Below, in pieces: positions 47,114 to 57,500 of a stretch of DNA of 64,000 bases (positions are counted from its first letter, which is position 1; each line of letters begins with the position of its first letter). Source of the stretch: an uncultured Lachnospiraceae bacterium (GTDB taxonomy: Bacteria; Bacillota; Clostridia; Lachnospirales; Lachnospiraceae); assembly GCA_902797185.1 (NCBI GenBank), contig CADBRV010000054.1, positions 1 through 64,000 of the forward strand, read 5' to 3'. The notes under the pieces are model-generated. The model saw only the letters and a program-made list of their open reading frames with translations, was not told the DNA's origin and did no database searches. The translations under genes were made by a program, and so were the position numbers.

Positions 47114-48088
47114 TTATTTTGCCTCGTCACCATGGGCCAGCTTCAGCATATGGAGGATCATTTCCAGCGTCTTGGGAATGCCATAGGTGGCGCTGTTGAT
47201 GCACAGGTCGTAATTGGAGGCATAGCCCCATTCCCGGCCGGTGTAATATTTGTAATAATCCTTCCTCTGCTTATCCATCTTCTTGACCAGGCGCTCCGCG
47301 TCCTGCTGGGAAATGTTTTCAATCTGCATTTTCCGCTGGACACGGGCAGCCGTGGGAGCCCCGATGAAAATGCTGCAGCAGGGGATATTCTGCTGCTGGA
47401 GCACGACGTCGGCACAGCGTCCCAGGAAGATGCAGTCCTGCTTCTGGGCCAGCTCGATAATCATCTGGCTCTGCTTAAAATAGACGGCATCACTGGAGGA
47501 AATGCCCACATAGTTCATCTTCTTTTTTCCGGCAAAGGTGTTGGCGAAGGATTCCTTGGAAAGTGCTTCATCCACGTCTTCCTTCATCTGGTCCTCCGGC
47601 TCTCCCAAAGCATCGGCCGTCATCTCAAAGATTTCCTTATCATAAAAGGCATATCCCAGTTCCTTGGAGAGGAGGTAGCCGATCTCGTGGCCGCCGCTGC
47701 CGAATTCACGGCTGATGCAGATAATGTCCTTGTATTCCTTTCCCGATTCGTAACGGGACTGCAGGTTGAAGGCTGACATGGAAATGTCCGAAACGCTGGC
47801 ATGCTCATCAATATATTTCATGACTGCGTTGTTCAGTTCGTCATATTCCGCTTCCAGTTCCCGGTAGACTTTCCCCTCCGGGATCGTCTTGATCATGTTC
47901 CCGATGACCGTCATGGTATTGGCGATGGTTTTCCGGTCCGCCGTTTCCAGGCTGACGATGATCTCCTTCACCGACATCGGAAGGGAGGCCGGGAAGGTCT
48001 TCCCCATGGTGCTTTTGGAATTTTCATAGGCCTTGGAGTCCAGGTTGTAAATCCGCTCCGCAAGTTCTTTTATAGCAAGATCTGTCAT
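47114..48088 (-). CDS. Cytidylate kinase-like family protein with N-terminal extension
   Basis: In this 324-residue protein, from about 118 onward it is a cytidylate-kinase-like P-loop domain (ISREFGSGGHEIG, then FLGRCADVVL near 218). The first 115 residues are an unusual extension, mostly helical and without a known motif. The nucleotide substrate is not established for this family. It is probably monocistronic: a terminator follows and repeat copy E lies upstream. Confidence 0.85.
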   Translation of the reverse strand: MTDLAIKELAERIYNLDSKAYENSKSTMGKTFPASLPMSVKEIIVSLETADRKTIANTMTVIGNMIKTIPEGKVYRELEAEYDELNNAVMKYIDEHASVSDISMSAFNLQSRYESGKEYKDIICISREFGSGGHEIGYLLSKELGYAFYDKEIFEMTADALGEPEDQMKEDVDEALSKESFANTFAGKKKMNYVGISSSDAVYFKQSQMIIELAQKQDCIFLGRCADVVLQQQNIPCCSIFIGAPTAARVQRKMQIENISQQDAERLVKKMDKQRKDYYKYYTGREWGYASNYDLCINSATYGIPKTLEMILHMLKLAHGDEAK

Positions 48089-48107
48089 AACACGCTTCCT
48101 TTTTCTA

Positions 48108-48273
48108 TCGTAAGGAGGGACCCGCTTCAGCGGGAAGATCCCTTACGATGCACTAGCCGCATCGTCCGCTGTCTCGCCTGTCAAGGCAGTGACGCAGGAT
48201 GCGCCCTCACGCGAAGCGTGATCTTTCATGGCGCGGCTCTCCTTATGGACGATTGGGAATGCGGCGTCTGTCC
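48108..48273 (+). repeat. Double stem-loop intergenic repeat, copy E (long form)
   Basis: Nearly the same as copy D: TCGTAAGGAGGGACCCGC, closing TCCCTTACGA, linker TGCACTAGCCGCATCG, long internal segment, and end GCGGCGTCTGTCC followed by TTTTTTT. It lies 20 bases upstream of the cytidylate-kinase-like gene start, pointing away from it. Confidence 0.8.
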
Positions 48274-48446
48274 TTTTTTTCAGACGATAACTCCTTTTGT
48301 ACCTATTTTAACATAAAGTTTCTATGAAAAAAACGTGCCGCAAGTTTCTGTGGAAAAAATCTGCATAAACTTTTTGCGAAAAAATCCGCCTTATCCGTAT
48401 TTCTTCTGAATCTTTCCAAAACCTTGAAAATCGGGTTCTGCCCCAA

Positions 48447-48483
48447 TTGTAATTCCTACTATTTCAATATATAATAGTAGGAA
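48447..48483 (+). promoter_or_regulatory. Promoter with overlapping operator dyad, upstream of the ECF gene
   Basis: TTGTAA (48447-48452) and TATAAT (48470-48475) are 17 bp apart. The dyad TTCCTACTATT (48453-48463) and AATAGTAGGAA (48473-48483) is perfect and covers the spacer and -10. A repressor bound here would block transcription. No known vitamin-regulator box was matched. Confidence 0.65.
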
Positions 48484-48489
48484 ATTTAG

Positions 48490-48588
48490 GGAAGACAGTC
48501 CACGCCATCCTGATTCGCACTGCGTACGAAGGCGTGGCCTGCGTCATCGCCCTAAAGGCGATGACATTGTGGGAAGGAGTATCCTATT
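48490..48588 (+). promoter_or_regulatory. Structured leader of the ECF transporter gene
   Basis: The approx. 105-nt untranslated leader has two stems: CCACGCC (48500-48506) with 48531-48537, and GTCATCGCC (48543-48551) with 48557-48565, the latter close to the GGAAGGAG ribosome site. I could not match it to a known riboswitch class. Confidence 0.35.
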
Positions 48589-49191
48589 ATGAAAAAGACG
48601 CGTAACATAATCATTGCAGCGTTAATGGCTGCTTTTACCTGTGTCGCAACGATGATCATCCGTTTTCCGACACCTACCTTCGGTTATATCCATCTGGGCG
48701 ACGGGCTGGTACTGCTTTGCGGCATCCTGTTAGGGCCGTCCGTAGGCGCCCTGGCCGCCGGCATCGGTTCCATGTTTTCTGATATTTTCAGCGGTTATGC
48801 TGTCTGGGCACCTGCCACGCTGATTATCAAAGCGTTCACTGCCGCCATCGCGGGAGCGCTTTACCGCTCACTGGCACGCCACTTTGGGAAAAGCGAGAGC
48901 CTCACGGAAGGGCATGCAGGCCGCTCCAGCGTCCCTATTTCCTTCCTGATCCTCAGCGGCGTCGCAGCAGAAGCTTTCATGGTAGTGGGATATTTCTTCG
49001 CAGAAATCATCCTGATCCTGATCGGCGCGGAAACCGCGGCCAAATCCGGCTTTGCCGCTGCCGCCATCGCAGCCGCCAGCGGGATCCCCTTCAACATCAT
49101 CCAGGGCATTACCGGCGTCGTGATCTGCACGGTACTGGCACCGATCCTGAAAAAGATCCCGCAGGTCAAGGAATTGTCTGCACAGAACTGA
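48589..49191 (+). CDS. ECF transporter S component (substrate-binding membrane protein)
   Basis: This 200-residue protein with five or six hydrophobic segments has the ECF S-component N-terminus (ALMAAFTCVATMIIRFPTP) and GYIHLGDGLVLLCGILLGP near 37, a motif typical of vitamin-uptake S proteins. It would work with a shared energising module encoded elsewhere. The vitamin (for example pantothenate, thiamine precursor or folate) cannot be read here. The operator at 48453-48483 suggests repression by a specific regulator. Confidence 0.88.
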   Translation: MKKTRNIIIAALMAAFTCVATMIIRFPTPTFGYIHLGDGLVLLCGILLGPSVGALAAGIGSMFSDIFSGYAVWAPATLIIKAFTAAIAGALYRSLARHFGKSESLTEGHAGRSSVPISFLILSGVAAEAFMVVGYFFAEIILILIGAETAAKSGFAAAAIAAASGIPFNIIQGITGVVICTVLAPILKKIPQVKELSAQN

Positions 49192-49218
49192 ACGAGAAAA
49201 CGAATGAACTCATGTTAA

Positions 49219-49282
49219 CTCATGCAACAAAGGGCTTTGGAAAAGCGATGGCTCGCTTTTCCAAAGCCCTTTATTGCATGAG
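49219..49282. repeat. Near-perfect 64-bp palindrome related to 45072-45131
   Basis: Arms 49219-49248 and 49253-49282 are complementary at 29 of 30 positions with a 4-base loop. The core GCTTTGGAAAAGCGA is shared with the palindrome at 45072. It lies between the convergent ECF and hslO genes. Confidence 0.85.
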
Positions 49283-49388
49283 CTCATAATTCTGATGAGC
49301 CGGAATACAAAACAATTTGCATTGTCTGCATGATGCAGACGAACTGGAATTTAAAACAGCTGGCTCTCTAAAGGAACGCGGCTGTTTC

Positions 49389-50267
49389 CTATTTATTCCT
49401 GCGCGCCAGGATTTCCCGGAGTTCATCCGGCGTAAAGGTATATTTGCTGTTGCAGAAATGGCAGACCACTTCGATGGGCTCCCCATCATCGATCATTTCC
49501 TGCAGGTCCTTTGCCTGGATCCCTTCCAGGGCTCCCGCAAAGCGCTCCTTGGAGCAGCCGCAGTAAAAGGAAACCGGCATTTTGTCCGTAATTTCCAAAG
49601 ACATGCCGTCCAGCACTTTTTCCAAAAGCATTTCCGGTGTATAGCCTTCCTGCAGGAGGTCTGTCACAGAGGAAATGGCGCCTACATTCTGCTCCAGTTT
49701 CTCAATGGTCCCTTCTTCCGCAAAAGGCATCAGCTGCACGATAAAGCCGCCTGCCGTCAGGATGCTCCAGTCTGTATCCACCAGGACGCCCAGCCCTACC
49801 GCGGAGGGCACCTGCTCGGACATGGCAAAATAGTAGGTCAGGTCATCCCCGATCTCGCCGGTCTGCAGCGGCACCTGGCTGGAATAGGGCTCTTTGAGCC
49901 CCAAGTCCCGCACTACCTGCAGGATGCCCGGGCCTACCGCAGCCCCTACGTCCAGCTTTCCTGCGTATTTGGGTGGTACGTCCGCTGTAGGGACGGTCAC
50001 GCTGCCCTTGGCATGTCCCTGGGAATCCGCCGTCACGATCATGCCTTTCAGCGGTCCCTCCGACCGGACCTGCAGGGTCAGCAGGTCGCCTTCGTCTTTC
50101 ATCATGGAACCCATCATGACCCCGCCGGTCAGGAGCCTGCCCAAAGCGGCAGATGCCACCGGCGTCGTGCCATGCACCTTCTGCGCGTAGGAAACCATGT
50201 CTGTGGAATTGACGGCAAAGGCACGGACCTGCCCTTCTGCCGCTGTCGCCCGTACTAAATAATCCAT
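49389..50267 (-). CDS. hslO: Redox-regulated chaperone Hsp33
   Basis: This 292-residue holding chaperone is switched on by oxidation. The C-terminal zinc site has CGC near 237 and CHFC near 268, all four Cys present. It starts MDYLVRATAAEGQVRAF, the family N-terminus; ATG 50267 has GGAGG just upstream and is preferred to the frame to 50312. Its terminator may be the palindrome region downstream. Confidence 0.95.
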   Translation of the reverse strand: MDYLVRATAAEGQVRAFAVNSTDMVSYAQKVHGTTPVASAALGRLLTGGVMMGSMMKDEGDLLTLQVRSEGPLKGMIVTADSQGHAKGSVTVPTADVPPKYAGKLDVGAAVGPGILQVVRDLGLKEPYSSQVPLQTGEIGDDLTYYFAMSEQVPSAVGLGVLVDTDWSILTAGGFIVQLMPFAEEGTIEKLEQNVGAISSVTDLLQEGYTPEMLLEKVLDGMSLEITDKMPVSFYCGCSKERFAGALEGIQAKDLQEMIDDGEPIEVVCHFCNSKYTFTPDELREILARRNK

Positions 50268-50473
50268 AAATCCTCCATCCCGCAGGCGCTGCCGGAAAGG
50301 CATCTCCTGCACAAGGTTTATACATCTAAGGGATGCTGCCTACAAAGGCGCATCCCTTTTCCTTACCTCTTTTTCTATCTGATATAAAACGCCCGCCCTG
50401 CCTTCCTTGTTCATGAAAGCGAAGCGTCTGCAAGGCTTTTGCCTATTTCATCAAAGCAACCCCCTGTCCTGCC

Positions 50474-50974
50474 TTAATGCAACAGCGCGCCTAAAAGCCC
50501 GTAAGAAACAAACGACATAATGACAGTAGCGATGGCGACGCCCAAAAGTTCTGCCAGGACCGCTTTCTTAAAATCAATGTCCAGAAGGGCGGCTACCAAA
50601 GAGCCTGTCCAGGCCCCGGTCCCCGGAAGGGGGATCCCTACGAAGGCTACCAGCCCCCAGAATTCGGCATTCTTTACGGAGTCGCTGCGTTTCATTGCCC
50701 GTGCTTCCAGTTTTTCCGCCAGCTTTTTCAGGTGCTTCGTCTTTTTCATCCAGTCCAGGATCTTGCGGATGAGAAGCAGGATGAACGGGATGGGCAGGAT
50801 ATTCCCGATGACGCACAAAGGGATCGCCTGCAGGATCGGCACTTCCAGAAGGCTGGAAGCCAGAAGTCCTCCCCGGCATTCCAGGATAGGCAGGATGGAA
50901 ATGATAAAAACGCAGACCTGTCTGGAAATATATTTCCCGATTGTCGAAGTAAACCAAACGACCAAGCTTTCCAT
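50474..50974 (-). CDS. Small multidrug export family protein (COG2426-like)
   Basis: This 166-residue membrane protein has four to five helices, ILPILECRGGL near 28 and GIPLPGTGAWTGSLVA near 115, the hallmarks of this small export family. The substrate is unknown and the family name rests on weak functional data. The 205-bp gap to hslO holds no gene. Confidence 0.85.
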   Translation of the reverse strand: MESLVVWFTSTIGKYISRQVCVFIISILPILECRGGLLASSLLEVPILQAIPLCVIGNILPIPFILLLIRKILDWMKKTKHLKKLAEKLEARAMKRSDSVKNAEFWGLVAFVGIPLPGTGAWTGSLVAALLDIDFKKAVLAELLGVAIATVIMSFVSYGLLGALLH

Positions 50975-51008
50975 AAAATTCGGTAAGTTCTCCTTTATAT
51001 GCCATAGT

Positions 51009-51113
51009 TCAAAAAGCGATGGCGCCGGCCACGACCCGCCGCAGCGCGGTCTTTCCCGGCATGGCTCTCCTTAGACCAATGTCCTCGCTCAAAAAGCGAT
51101 GACGCCGGCCACG
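51009..51113. repeat. 25-bp direct repeat between exporter and hisC
   Basis: TCAAAAAGCGATGGCGCCGG and flank at 51009-51033 recurs at 51089-51113 with one mismatch, 80 bp apart. The later part (CTTCATGGCGTGGCTCGCCC) recalls the internal segment of the long stem-loop repeats, so this may be a decayed copy. Confidence 0.6.
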
Positions 51114-51174
51114 CCTTCGCCCGCAGCCGCGCTCCTTCATGGCGTGGCTCGCCCATTTATTGCCATCCCAGGAC

Positions 51175-52245
51175 TTAGTCCTGGCTGTAATTTTCCAGGA
51201 AATGGATCAGGGCCTGCATCTCTTCCTGCGTGCCGATAGTGATACGCAGGTACTGGTTGATCCTGGGCTTGTCAAAATAGCGCACATAGATCTTTGCCTG
51301 CTTCAAGTCCTCAAACAGCTTTTTGGCATCCAGTTTCGGGTTGGTCACGAACAGGAAGTTAGCCTTGGAGTCCGGGAACGTGAAGCCCAGGCGGGCCAGT
51401 TCCTTCTTGGACCATTCCCTGGTCTCGATGATCTTATTCCTGGTCGTCTCGAAATAATCCTTGTCTTCCATAGCGGCGGTACCGGCTTCGATGGCCGTCC
51501 TGCTCATGGTATAGGAGTTGAAGGAATATTTGACGCGATTCAGGTATTCGATGAGCTTCGGGCTGCCGATGGCATAGCCGATGCGCATGCCGGCCATGGA
51601 ACGGGACTTGGAGAAAGTCTGGACTACCAGCAGGTTGTCATATTTCTTTACGAATGGCAGCGCGCTGGTGCCGCCGAAATCCACATAAGCCTCATCCACG
51701 ATGACGACAGAATCCGGATTGTGCTGGATAATGTCTTCCACCATGTCCTGGCTCTCTTCAATGCCGGTGGGCGCGTTGGGGTTCGGGAAAATGATGCCGC
51801 CGTTTTCCGTATAATAATCTTCCTTTTGGATGTGGAAGTGTTTGTCCAATGGCACTGCCAGATATGGTATCCGGTAAAGCTGTGCCCATACGTCATAGAA
51901 CGAATAGGTAATATCCGGGAAAAGCAGCGGTTTTCCGGACTGGAAAAAGGTCATAAAGCACATGGACAGGACATCATCGGAGCCTACGCCCGGATAAACC
52001 ATGTCCGGGGTTACGCCGCACTGCTGCGCGATGGCATCCACCAGCATTTCCGCGGTGGGATCCGGATATTTCCTAAGGTCTGCCACCTTTTCCCCTCTCA
52101 GGGCTGCCTCCACCTTCGGGGAAGGCGGATAGGGGTTTTCATTGGTATTTAATTTGATAACGCCGTCTTCCTTTGGCTGCTCGCCCGGTACATACGGCAC
52201 TACCTGCCTGACATTTTCTTCCCAGCCTGCTCTTGTTTCTTTCAT
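51175..52245 (-). CDS. hisC: Histidinol-phosphate aminotransferase
   Basis: This 356-residue fold-type I PLP enzyme carries the PLP Lys in TFSKSRSMAGMRIGYA near 216, LNTNENPYPPSP near 33 and NPNAPTG near 154. It acts in histidine synthesis; phenylalanine or tyrosine transamination is possible since other his genes are absent here. Its ATG overlaps the stop of the upstream aminotransferase (ATGA). Confidence 0.92.
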   Translation of the reverse strand: MKETRAGWEENVRQVVPYVPGEQPKEDGVIKLNTNENPYPPSPKVEAALRGEKVADLRKYPDPTAEMLVDAIAQQCGVTPDMVYPGVGSDDVLSMCFMTFFQSGKPLLFPDITYSFYDVWAQLYRIPYLAVPLDKHFHIQKEDYYTENGGIIFPNPNAPTGIEESQDMVEDIIQHNPDSVVIVDEAYVDFGGTSALPFVKKYDNLLVVQTFSKSRSMAGMRIGYAIGSPKLIEYLNRVKYSFNSYTMSRTAIEAGTAAMEDKDYFETTRNKIIETREWSKKELARLGFTFPDSKANFLFVTNPKLDAKKLFEDLKQAKIYVRYFDKPRINQYLRITIGTQEEMQALIHFLENYSQD

Positions 52246-53426
52246 CCCAGTTTACATTCCTTTGCCAATGCTTCAAACGCCGGCATAGAAGCGGCGATTT
52301 TTTCATAAGAGGTACAATACGCGATGCGGACATAGCCCGGGGCGCCGAAGGAAGTGGTGCCCACTAAAAGGATATGGAATTTCTTCGCCAGGCCAACAAA
52401 ATCCGCTTCTTCCATAGGCGTCTTCATCAGAAGGTAAAAAGCGCCCTGGGGCATGACGCATTCAAAGCCCAGGTCCTTCAGATGGCTGTATAAGAATTTC
52501 CGGTTCCGGTCATAATAAGCCACATCTGTCTTTTCATCCAGGCACTTTGCCACCGCCTTCTGGATCAGGGACGGCGCGTTGACGAAGCCCAGGATCCGGA
52601 TGGCCACCGATGCCGCCTGGATCATCATGTCGCTGTCCGCCGCTTCATCGGGGATGGCCAGGTAGCCAATCCTCTCGCCCGGCAGGGACAGGGACTTGCT
52701 GAAGGAATAGCAGATGATGGTGTTCTTGTAATAATCCGGCACGAAGGGGTTTGTGATGCCATCATAAACCAGCTCCCGGTAAGGCTCGTCGGATACCAGG
52801 TAGATGTCCGTGCCGTATTCCTTTTCCTTCTTCTCCAGGATCTCGCCCATCCCCTTGAGCACCTGGGGCGTATAAACTACGCCGCTGGGGTTGTTGGGGG
52901 TGTTGATCAGCACGACTTTGGTCTTCGGCGTGATCTTGGCTTCAAAATCCGCAAGGTCAGGCATAAAGTCTTTATCGCAGGCAGCTTCCACATATTCCGC
53001 GTCAAAGTTGCCTACATAGTTACGATATTCGGTAAAATAGGGACGGATGAACAGGACCTGTTCGCCCGGGTTCAGCAGGGTCTTCAGGATGCAGTTTAAA
53101 GCACAGGCCGCGCCCACCGTCATCAGGATGTTGTGGGCAGTGTAATGGGAACCGAAGCGCTTGTTCAGGTTGTCCGCAATGGCCTGGCGGACATCCGGAA
53201 AACCTTCGTTATCCGTATAGCCATGAAGCGTCGTGGTATCCTCCGTATCCAAAAGGGTGCGGATGGCGTCCGCAAAGGCTGCCGGCGTAGGCGTATAGGG
53301 GTTGCCCAGCGTAAAATCATATACATTTTCCGCGCCGACTTTCTCGGCCATTTCTTTTCCTTCCCGGAACATGGCACGGATCTGGGAGCCGTTTTCCACG
53401 TTCTTTCTCATTTTATCTGATATCAT
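52242..53426 (-). CDS. Pyridoxal phosphate-dependent aminotransferase (aspartate-type)
   Basis: This 394-residue fold-type I enzyme has the PLP Lys in YSFSKSLSLPGERIGY near 236, NTPNNPSGVVY near 174 and DEPYRELVYDG near 205. It is similar to class I aspartate or aromatic aminotransferases. It is translationally coupled to hisC, so the two probably serve linked amino acid steps. Amino acid preference unknown. Confidence 0.92.
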   Translation of the reverse strand: MISDKMRKNVENGSQIRAMFREGKEMAEKVGAENVYDFTLGNPYTPTPAAFADAIRTLLDTEDTTTLHGYTDNEGFPDVRQAIADNLNKRFGSHYTAHNILMTVGAACALNCILKTLLNPGEQVLFIRPYFTEYRNYVGNFDAEYVEAACDKDFMPDLADFEAKITPKTKVVLINTPNNPSGVVYTPQVLKGMGEILEKKEKEYGTDIYLVSDEPYRELVYDGITNPFVPDYYKNTIICYSFSKSLSLPGERIGYLAIPDEAADSDMMIQAASVAIRILGFVNAPSLIQKAVAKCLDEKTDVAYYDRNRKFLYSHLKDLGFECVMPQGAFYLLMKTPMEEADFVGLAKKFHILLVGTTSFGAPGYVRIAYCTSYEKIAASMPAFEALAKECKLG

Positions 53427-53815
53427 AATTTACCCTCGTAATTTCCCGCCGAAAGGCGGTAAAAGATGAAATGCCATTAACGTTTCCAATTTAGCATGTT
53501 TACCCTTTAAAGTAAAGAAAACGGGGACATCCGGCACGCCGCGGGATCGTGAAAGAAGAGGTATCTGCACGGCTGTCCGGCCAGGCCGGCTGCGGGCTTT
53601 GGAAAGCAAACGGCCTCCTGCCCTCTTCACAGGCCTATCCTGCCCTTGTGCTGCCCGCGCCGACGGAAGGACAGCCTGCCCTGAAGTGGCTGTGAAACGC
53701 GGACAGACGGTGCTGTCTGTGCTTTGACTTCTACCCCTTTTGGGAGTAACATAATGCCAAACGGGATATGCTGCTGCGGCTGCAGGGCAGTCCCGCCGAT
53801 CGGAAAGGAAGTCCA
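53427..53815. other. Gap between divergent aminotransferase and deacylase genes
   Basis: No supported gene. Frames crossing it lack ribosome sites. A short hairpin (CCGCC/GGCGG near 53447) follows the aminotransferase start on its 5' side. Confidence 0.4.
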
Positions 53816-54301
53816 ATGGCGAAAGAAAAAAAGACCAACGCCATGCGTATGCTTGAGCGTGCAAAAGTCCCTTATCAGGAATATACATACGAATGTGAAG
53901 ATTTTAAAGACGGCATTTCCAGTACAAAGGAGCTGGGGCTGCCTCTGGAAGGTTCCTTCAAAACGCTGGTCGCCATTGGGAAAAGCGGGCAGCACTATGT
54001 GCTGGTCATCCCTGTTGCGGAAGAGGTGGATTTTAAAAAAGCTGCAAAAGCGGTAGGGGAAAAATCCATTGAACTGATCCATGTAAAGGACCTGACGCCT
54101 CTGACGGGCTATGTCCGGGGAGGCTGCAGCCCCATCGGCATGAAAAAGCAGTTCCCTACCGTGATCCATGAATCGGCACAGCAGTTTGATACCATCCTGA
54201 TCAGCGGAGGGCGCATCGGCTTGTCCCTCTCCCTTTCCCCGGCAGACCTTCTGAAAGTGACAAGAGGGTCCTTTGCCGATTTGATCCAGCATCTGGGATA
54301 A
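53816..54301 (+). CDS. ybaK: Cys-tRNA(Pro)/Cys-tRNA(Cys) deacylase (YbaK family)
   Basis: This 161-residue editing protein starts MAKEKKTNAMRMLERAK. It has Lys in FKTLVAIGKSGQHYVLVIPV near 47-65 and GGCSPIGMKKQFPTV near 103, the family core. It hydrolyses Cys mischarged on tRNA-Pro. ATG 53816 with GGAAAGGAAG upstream is preferred to the frame to 53768. The 214-bp gap downstream holds no gene. Confidence 0.94.
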   Translation: MAKEKKTNAMRMLERAKVPYQEYTYECEDFKDGISSTKELGLPLEGSFKTLVAIGKSGQHYVLVIPVAEEVDFKKAAKAVGEKSIELIHVKDLTPLTGYVRGGCSPIGMKKQFPTVIHESAQQFDTILISGGRIGLSLSLSPADLLKVTRGSFADLIQHLG

Positions 54302-54515
54302 CAATCCGCTGCCAGAAGATGCTGGCTGCCAATAAAGGCAGGGGACCAGGCAGTATGGCTCCAGTGACTGTTTTTCCTGCTGGGTAAACAGGAAACGGGG
54401 CGCCTGCTTTTTACCGTGCCTGCTTTTCCGGCATATGGCGTATTTCCTGCCACTCTGTTCTTTCGGAAGGTCTTTCTGCCCTGCATCCGCGCTTTATGCG
54501 AAAGGATGCGTTTCC

Positions 54516-57500
54516 ATGCTGCAGATTAAACACTTATCGAAAATTTACCGCACAGGGTCTACAGAAGTCCACGCGCTGGACGATGTGAGCCTGGACCTGC
54601 GTGACAACGAATTTGTCGCCATATTAGGTCCCAGCGGTTCGGGAAAAACAACCCTTTTAAATATCATCGGAGGGTTAGACCGCTATGACAGCGGCGACCT
54701 TATCATCAATGGCACTTCCACCAAAAAATACAGGGACCGGGACTGGGATTCCTACCGGAACCATGCCATCGGCTTCGTTTTCCAAAGCTATAACCTCATC
54801 ATGCACCAGAGCGTCCTGTCCAATGTGGAACTGGCCCTGACCATTTCCGGCATTTCCGGCGCGGAGCGCAGGGAGCGGGCAAAAGAAGCGCTGCGGAAAG
54901 TCGGGCTGGAACGCCATATGGACAAACGCCCCAACCAGCTTTCCGGCGGCCAGATGCAGAGGGTGGCCATCGCCAGGGCTTTGGTCAACAACCCCCGCAT
55001 TGTGCTGGCGGACGAGCCCACCGGCGCGTTGGACACGGCTACCAGCGTGCAGATCATGGATATCCTAAAGGAAGTGGCCAAAGACCGCCTGGTGGTCATG
55101 GTCACCCACAACCCTTCCCTGGCCAAGCAGTATGCCACCAGGATCGTCACGATCCGGGACGGGAAAATCACGGATGATTCCAACCCTTATACAGATGCCC
55201 CGGAGGAAAAGGTGGTCTCCGGCCGCTCCTTCGGCAAATCCTCTATGTCTTTTTTTACTGCCATCACCTTGAGCTTTAACAACTTGAAAGCAAAGGCGGC
55301 ACAGACCTTCCTGGTGTCCTTCGCGGGCTCCATCGGCATTATCGGCATTGCGTTGGTCCTGGCATTATCCACCGGCATTTCCCAGTATGTCAGCTCTGTG
55401 GAAGCGGCTACTTTGTCCATGTACCCTCTGGAAATCACCCAGACCGGCATTGATTTATCCACCCTGGTCACCCAGACTTCCTCCAGCCTCTTTGGCACAG
55501 AGGATAACGGGGACGCCGTGGTAAACAAAGTCGGCGTAAACAACCTGGCAAAGCAGCTTTTTTCCGGCGCCAGCCAGAACGACCTGGCATCCCTGAAAGC
55601 TTACCTGGACAGCGGGAAGAGCGATATCATGGATTACGCTTCTTCCATCCAGTACAATTACAATGTAAAGCCCCTGATTTACCGGCAGGACGAAACCGGC
55701 ACATACCAGCTGAACCCGAACACCATGCTTTCCTCCATGCTCACCTCCATCATCGATGTCAGCAGCCTGATGGACGGCGCCATCGGGGAATCCCTGTTCC
55801 ACCCCCTGCCGGATGACTCTTCCCTTTATATGGACAATTACGACCTGAAAAGCGGCAGGTGGCCCCAAAACGACCATGAGCTGGTGCTGGTGCTTTCCTC
55901 CAAAGGCGAAGTGACAGACTTCCTGCTCTATGAACTGGGCATCCTGGACCCCACCAAGCTGCAGGATATGATCAACAATTTCTCCGGCAGCAGCTCCAAT
56001 TCCATCCTAGGCATGGCACAGTCCGCCCTGGGGAGCACGGCACAGGTAGGGGACGGGAGCAGTGACGGCAGTTCCGGCAGCGGGTCCGGCACCGGTCCTG
56101 GCAGCAGTTCTGCCGGGGGCGGCAGCGTGGACCCAGGGTCCGAAGGAAGCGGCGCTAACGGCGCTGCCGCCACGTCTTCCGGAAATGCCTCTGCTGCAGC
56201 GGCTTCCTCCGGCTCTTCTTCCACTTCTGGGGATGCCTCCGGAAATGCTTCCGGGGACGCTTCCGAGCAGCAGTATTACTCCTATGACACCTTTATCGGC
56301 AGGAAATTCAAGCTGGTGGACAGCAGCAACCTGTATGAATACAACTCCGAATATGGGACATGGACAGACCGTTCCGATGACGAAGACTATGTGGCAGACG
56401 CGGTATCCAAGGGCGAAGACCTGACCATCGTAGGCGTCATCCAGCCGAAGGATACGGAAAATTCCGATACGCTGCAGACCGGCATCGCCTATCCCCACCA
56501 GCTGGTGACGGACCTGATTAACCGGGCGGAAAGCAGCGACGCGGTACAGGTCCAGATGGCGGACCCGGATACGGATCTTTTCACTGGCAAGCCTTTTGGG
56601 GATAACAGTTCTTCCGGCCTGGACTTAAACGGGATTGTCACGCTGGACCATGACGCTGTGGCAAAGGCTTTTTCCATTGACACGGACGCGCTCAAATCCT
56701 CCGGGCTGGCGGATACTTTGAAAAACACCATTGTAAACGGCATGGGGTACAACCTTCCAGATTTCACCCATTTCAACCTGGCGGACTTGGTTGACGAGGA
56801 TTCCTTAAAAAGCCTGATGCCGTCCCTTACGGACCAGCAGGTCCGGCAGTGGATAGGCAAAGTCAAAATCCACGCCACCCAGGACCAGATGGAGGACCTG
56901 TTCAAATCCCTGGCCAAGGGATATTTAAGCTATGCCGCAAACGACCCGTCCACCAACTACTCTGCCCTCTCCGACTCCTTCCGGGAATATTTAAAGTCGG
57001 ACGACGCCCAGTCGCTTTTAAAAGAAGAATTAGGCAAGATCATAAAGGAAAAATCCGGCAGCTTGATAACCCAGGACCAGATAAAGCAGGTCCTGACAGA
57101 CACCGTGCAGGCCTATATCAATTGGGTAGATGAAACCAACGCCGGACGTTCCCAGGACGACCAGCTGGATATTTACAGCGCGGGCACGTTCCAGCAGTTT
57201 TTAGGCAGCCAGGAAGGCCAGTCTGCCATCGAAAACGCGGCCGCCCAGCTTACGCCATCCAATATCGACATTACGGATGAGGATGTTGCCGAATTGACAC
57301 AGGCGGTCGCGAACGGATATGAATCCTATGCCAAGGACCACAGCATGCCCCAGCTCTCCAAGCTGACCAGCTCCTTTGCGGACTACCTGGATACGGATGA
57401 CGCGGCCGCCATCCTGGAAGATGCCGCGTCAGAAATGATCGATAGCTCCGCCCTTCAGGACGATCTCCAGCAGGAAATACAGTCTGCAGCCAAAAACACG

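Noticed and set aside
48490-48588. Cobalamin or folate riboswitch before the ECF gene
   Set aside because: Short resemblances (GGGAAG near the start codon) exist, but the conserved cores of these classes are not there.
51139-52152. A 337-codon open frame on the plus strand
   Set aside because: It is the antisense shadow of hisC and has no protein-family features.
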